DNA of 25,973 nt from JBHHZM01 sp046758065. GTDB lineage: Bacteria > Pseudomonadota > Alphaproteobacteria > JAAXGF01. The first letter of the stretch is position 1. Each line of letters opens with the position of its first letter. The DNA is taken from NCBI GenBank assembly GCA_046758065.1, contig JBHHZM010000033.1, forward strand, positions 1-25,973. Reading direction: 5' to 3'. This document shows, in pieces, positions 23,494-25,973 of the stretch. A program made the translations under genes and the position numbers. The notes beneath the pieces are model-generated. The model saw only the letters and a program-made list of their open reading frames with translations. It had not been told where the DNA came from and searched no databases.

Positions 23494-25392
23494 TCAGGCG
23501 CCCGCATCGCGGCGAACGACGTCGATTGCGTCCTTCAGGGACTGGATGGTCATGATCGCCTGCGGCGTCATGCGGAAGCCGAACTCCTTTTCGAGCGTGA
23601 GCAGGAACTCGACATGGGCGAGCGAGTTCCAGCCCTTGGTGTTGTCGGCGTTCGAATCGAGCGAGAGTTCGGCGACGGGCGCCTTGAAGATCGCGGCGGC
23701 GGTGCGAAACAGGCGCGATTCGAGATCGCCCTCGCCGGCGTCGTTTTCTCCGGGCAGGGCGCTTTTCGCCAACACCATTTCCTTGACCGCGCCCAGAATC
23801 ACCTTGCCGGCGGGACCGCGCGGCAGGTCGTCGACGATGTGGATTTCCTTGGGCAGTTTCTCGCGCGACGCCCGTTCGAGGAAATGCCGGGCGACGCCCT
23901 CGACGGTGATCGTCTCTCCCGGCGTCGGCACAACGCAGGAAACCACGCGCTCGCCCCAGGTGTCGTCTTCGATCCCGAGGGTGACGGCGTCGAGCACCCC
24001 GGGAGCGCTGCGCAGCACCGACGTCACGTCTTCGGGATAGACGTTCATGCCGGCGGTGACGATGACGTTCTTCTTGCGGCCGACGATGGTGAAGAAACCG
24101 TCGTCGTCGCGCCGCGCCAGGTCGCCGGTGTGGAACCAGCCGTCCTTCAGCACCTCGGCGGTTTCCCCGGGCATGCGGAAATAGCCCTTCATGACGTTGT
24201 CGCCGCAAAGAACGAGTTCGCCGATCGCGCCCGGCGCGACGTCTTCGCCGTCTTCATCGACGATGCGCGCCTCGCAGTCGACCGGCTTGCCGACGGTGCC
24301 GATTTTTCGCGTCGCCTCGTCGGGGCCGCAGTAGAGCGCTTCGCAGACCGTCTCGGTGAGGCCGTAGACGTTGACCACCCGGGTGGCGAACTTCGCTTCG
24401 AAGTCGGTCCACAGGTTGGGATCGAGATAGGCCGCCGTCGAGATGACGAAGCGGAAATCGGGGGTCTCGAAGCTGTCGCGATAGTCGGCGCCGAGGCTGA
24501 CGATCAGCGTCAGCACCGACGGCACGGTAATGAAATGGCTGATCCGCGCCGTGTAGATCGAATCGAGCAGCTCGGGCAGGATGTCGAGCCGGAAGCGCAT
24601 CGGTCGATGCACCGTGGCACCGACGGTGAACGCCACCACCGGCCCTTGTGTGAGCCCGTCGGTGTGGTGCAGCGGCAGCAGGTTGAGAAGCCGCGTCTCC
24701 GCGTCGTAGCCGTACTGCCGGACGAAGGTCGCCATCTGCGCGAACAGGTTGCGGTGGGTGATCTCGACGCCCTTGGGACGCGACGTGGTGCCCGAGGTGA
24801 AAAGGATGTAGGCGACGGTCGATTCGGCGATGTCGGCGGGCAGAACCGCGGCCGGCTCGAAGCGGTCGAGCAGTCCCGGATAGCGCGTCGCATCCGACCC
24901 GGACGCGCCCTTGCGCCGCCGCCCGAACAGCGATTTCGCCGGGAGCGCGCCCTCTCGGCCGATCTCGACCACCCGGGCGTCGGCGCGCGCAGCCGCCGTC
25001 AGATCGACCCGTTCGGCGATCACCGGATCGACGAACAGCGCCCGCGCGTCGGCCGCCGGCACCAGCATCGAGAGTTCTGCGCCGGTCGCCTCGGGGTTGA
25101 GGATCACCGCAGTGATGCCGTTGCGCACCAGCGCCATGAACAGGACGATCACCGCGAGGTCGTCGTCGGTCGCGATGATCGCGCGGGTGTCGCGTTTCAG
25201 GCCGATCTCGGCGAAGAACGCGGTCAGCCGCGCCACCCGGTCGAACAATTCACCATAAGTGAGCTTGTGCCGGCCGACGACGAAGGGTTTCGAGGCCTTG
25301 ACCCCGGTCTCGAGCGCGTCGTAGAGGGCGGGAAAAGCCGAAAGCCGCTCGGTGCTCGCCCTGAGCCGTTCTATGGGGCCGTGTTGCGTCAT
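23494..25392 (-). CDS. Acyl-AMP ligase fused to a C-terminal acyl carrier domain
   Basis: A 632-residue adenylate-forming enzyme plus carrier. The ligase (about 20-545) has the P-loop LFTSGTTSRPKG (197-208), YGLTET (343-348), HTGD (421-424), hinge GRKKNVIVTAGMNVYPEDV (438-456) and catalytic lysine K530 in PRGPAGKV. The carrier (about 555-628) has the phosphopantetheine serine S590 in GWNSLAHVEF. It thus activates an acid and loads it on its own carrier, combining the DltA and DltC roles. The A4 region LPLHHTDG (239-246) and the hinge resemble acyl-CoA synthetases rather than amino-acid-activating domains, so a non-amino acyl group is likelier than D-alanine (inference). First gene of the operon; ATG at 25392 with only a weak SD. 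A stand-alone acyl-CoA ligase role is less likely given the fused carrier. Confidence 0.88.
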   Translation of the reverse strand: MTQHGPIERLRASTERLSAFPALYDALETGVKASKPFVVGRHKLTYGELFDRVARLTAFFAEIGLKRDTRAIIATDDDLAVIVLFMALVRNGITAVILNPEATGAELSMLVPAADARALFVDPVIAERVDLTAAARADARVVEIGREGALPAKSLFGRRRKGASGSDATRYPGLLDRFEPAAVLPADIAESTVAYILFTSGTTSRPKGVEITHRNLFAQMATFVRQYGYDAETRLLNLLPLHHTDGLTQGPVVAFTVGATVHRPMRFRLDILPELLDSIYTARISHFITVPSVLTLIVSLGADYRDSFETPDFRFVISTAAYLDPNLWTDFEAKFATRVVNVYGLTETVCEALYCGPDEATRKIGTVGKPVDCEARIVDEDGEDVAPGAIGELVLCGDNVMKGYFRMPGETAEVLKDGWFHTGDLARRDDDGFFTIVGRKKNVIVTAGMNVYPEDVTSVLRSAPGVLDAVTLGIEDDTWGERVVSCVVPTPGETITVEGVARHFLERASREKLPKEIHIVDDLPRGPAGKVILGAVKEMVLAKSALPGENDAGEGDLESRLFRTAAAIFKAPVAELSLDSNADNTKGWNSLAHVEFLLTLEKEFGFRMTPQAIMTIQSLKDAIDVVRRDAGA

Positions 25393-25538
25393 GGCAATGC
25401 GTCGCTCGTCGGGGCTAAGTCACGCCTCTCCGGGGCCTGACCCGGGGTCGCGGCCGGTCCCGAAAGACGCAGAAAAATCGCGTCATATGAACGACTTGGA
25501 CGCTAACGTGGTAATGCTAACAATCGGTAAAGCGGGAC

Positions 25539-25602
25539 CTCGCGGGCGCACCGGCGATCGCCGCCTTCCCGCCAGCGCGGGCTGCGCTATACTCGCGGGC
25601 GC
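25539..25602 (+). repeat. Direct repeat CTCGCGGGCGC x2
   Basis: CTCGCGGGCGC occurs at 25539-25549 and 25592-25602, 53 bases start to start, about five helical turns. The second copy begins inside the -10-like TATACT. The geometry suits a looping or cooperative repressor on the TAXI gene promoter, but GC-rich repeats of 11 bases can arise by chance here. Confidence 0.3.
25588..25593 (+). promoter_or_regulatory. Possible -10 element TATACT for the TAXI gene
   Basis: TATACT matches five of six consensus positions and stands out in GC-rich surroundings; it would give a leader of about 95 bases before the ATG at 25695. The -35 partner (TTCCCG at 25566-25571, 16 bases upstream) is poor, so this is a tentative call. 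Confidence 0.3.
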
Positions 25603-25694
25603 CGGAAGGCGAGCGGGCAGGCCGCTGACGGTCGCGCAAGGGTTCCGCACCGCCAACGGACGAGCGGACGATCGAGATCGGGACAAGCGGCGGA

Positions 25695-25973
25695 ATGGCT
25701 CACGGGTGGCATAAATCCTGGTTCGCGGCGCTCGCCCTGGCGGTGGTCTGGACGGCGGCGGTCGCGGCGTCCGACCGGACGGCGGCGCAGGATATGCGCT
25801 TCTTTCGCATCGGCACCGGCGGCACCGCCGGCACCTACTATCCGGTCGGCGGTCTGATCGCCAACGCCATCAGCAACCCGCCGGGCTCGCGGCCCTGTGA
25901 CAAGGGCGGAAGCTGCGGCGTGCCGGGTCTCGTCGCCATGGTGCAGTCGTCGAACGGCTCGGTCGAGAACGTC
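25695..25973 (+). CDS. TAXI-family TRAP transporter substrate-binding protein (5' part)
   Basis: The frame is open from ATG 25695 to the window end (93 codons, no stop), so only the N-terminus is seen. A signal peptide is evident: basic start, hydrophobic residues about 9-25 and a likely cleavage near TAAQ (residues 29-32). The mature start RFFRIGTGGTAGTYYPVGGL is diagnostic of TAXI-type (TRAP-associated extracytoplasmic immunogenic) receptors, as are PPGSRPCDKGGSCGVPGLVA and the following VQSSNGSVENV, with two cysteines likely disulfide-bonded. These receptors deliver organic acids such as glutamate or other carboxylates to a fused DctQM-type membrane protein; that partner should lie beyond the right edge. 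The SD is weak (GGCGGA directly before the ATG), leaving the precise start slightly uncertain. Confidence 0.88.
   Translation, partial: MAHGWHKSWFAALALAVVWTAAVAASDRTAAQDMRFFRIGTGGTAGTYYPVGGLIANAISNPPGSRPCDKGGSCGVPGLVAMVQSSNGSVENV

Larger units (their letters stand above)
25393..25694. other. Divergent intergenic region, no gene seen
   Basis: This 302-base gap separates the ligase-carrier gene (minus) from the TAXI receptor gene (plus) and should hold both promoters. An A+T-richer patch lies at about 25480-25530, where GCTAAC occurs twice (25502-25507 and 25516-25521, 14 bases apart). Direct repeats and a -10-like site are listed separately. Short frames exist, but none has family features. 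Confidence 0.4.

Noticed and set aside
21997..25440. Very long plus-strand open frame (over 1100 codons) opposite the acylation operon
   Set aside because: It is the antisense shadow of four well-supported minus-strand genes with clear domains; its translation is rich in Arg, Asp, His and Gly with no domain, as expected from GC-rich codon mirroring.
25496..25524. TTGGAC ... AACAAT as a promoter for the TAXI gene
   Set aside because: Both hexamers match only three or four consensus positions, and TATACT at 25588 is a better candidate.

Overview
The window reads as chromosome of a high-GC (about two-thirds G+C by eye) alphaproteobacterium, probably Rhodospirillales-like. The basis is gene content: a Liv-type ABC importer, a dimethylglycine/sarcosine dehydrogenase-like flavoprotein, an ELM1-family glycosyltransferase fusion, a 3-hydroxybutyrate dehydrogenase-like SDR, a TAXI-type TRAP receptor, frequent GTG/TTG starts and purine-rich Shine-Dalgarno (SD) sequences. 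The taxon is inferred. I saw no tRNA, rRNA, CRISPR array, insertion sequence or phage gene.

Layout. (1) 1-2035: non-coding stretch with a palindrome and a tandem repeat, a small secreted protein of unknown function (+), and a GntR/FCD regulator (+). (2) 6445-2157 (-): a three-gene run of a trimodular glycosyltransferase-like/ELM1 protein, a 2-oxoglutarate/Fe(II) oxygenase and a membrane fatty acid desaturase. (3) 6775-7350 (+): periplasmic PEBP/YbhB-like protein. (4) 7571-13883 (+): livG-livF-livH-livM-livK, a complete branched-chain amino acid/amide-type importer, followed after a strong hairpin by a glutamine-synthetase-family ligase. (5) 15745-13922 (-): typA/bipA, its start codon 13 nt after an intrinsic terminator. 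(6) 18301-15869 (-): dimethylglycine/sarcosine dehydrogenase-like enzyme, divergent from a zinc alcohol dehydrogenase gene (18423-19228, +) that has lost its middle-to-late part by an out-of-frame internal deletion while its C-terminal codons remain. (7) 20115-19333 (-): SDR resembling 3-hydroxybutyrate dehydrogenase. (8) 20331-25392: a Dlt-like envelope acylation cassette. (9) 25695-end (+): 5' part of a TAXI-TRAP substrate-binding protein.

The most interesting region is 20331-25392. On the minus strand, in transcription order, lie an acyl-AMP ligase fused to a C-terminal carrier domain (DltA+DltC-like), an MBOAT acyltransferase (DltB-like), a 45-residue single-pass membrane protein ending ATFRYTQL (DltX-like) and a sulfotransferase. 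Facing them is a membrane-anchored SGNH hydrolase (DltD-like). All five Dlt functions known from Gram-positive teichoic acid D-alanylation therefore have a candidate here, in an organism expected to lack teichoic acids. The ligase has acyl-CoA-synthetase-type rather than amino-acid-type core motifs, so the transferred group is probably not D-alanine. Acceptor and acyl group are unknown, and the sulfotransferase suggests the same envelope polymer or lipid may also be sulfated.

The rest looks like carbon/nitrogen metabolism (importer, gamma-glutamyl ligase, N-methyl amine oxidation, ketone-body SDR) plus one surface glycan/lipid modification run at 2157-6445.
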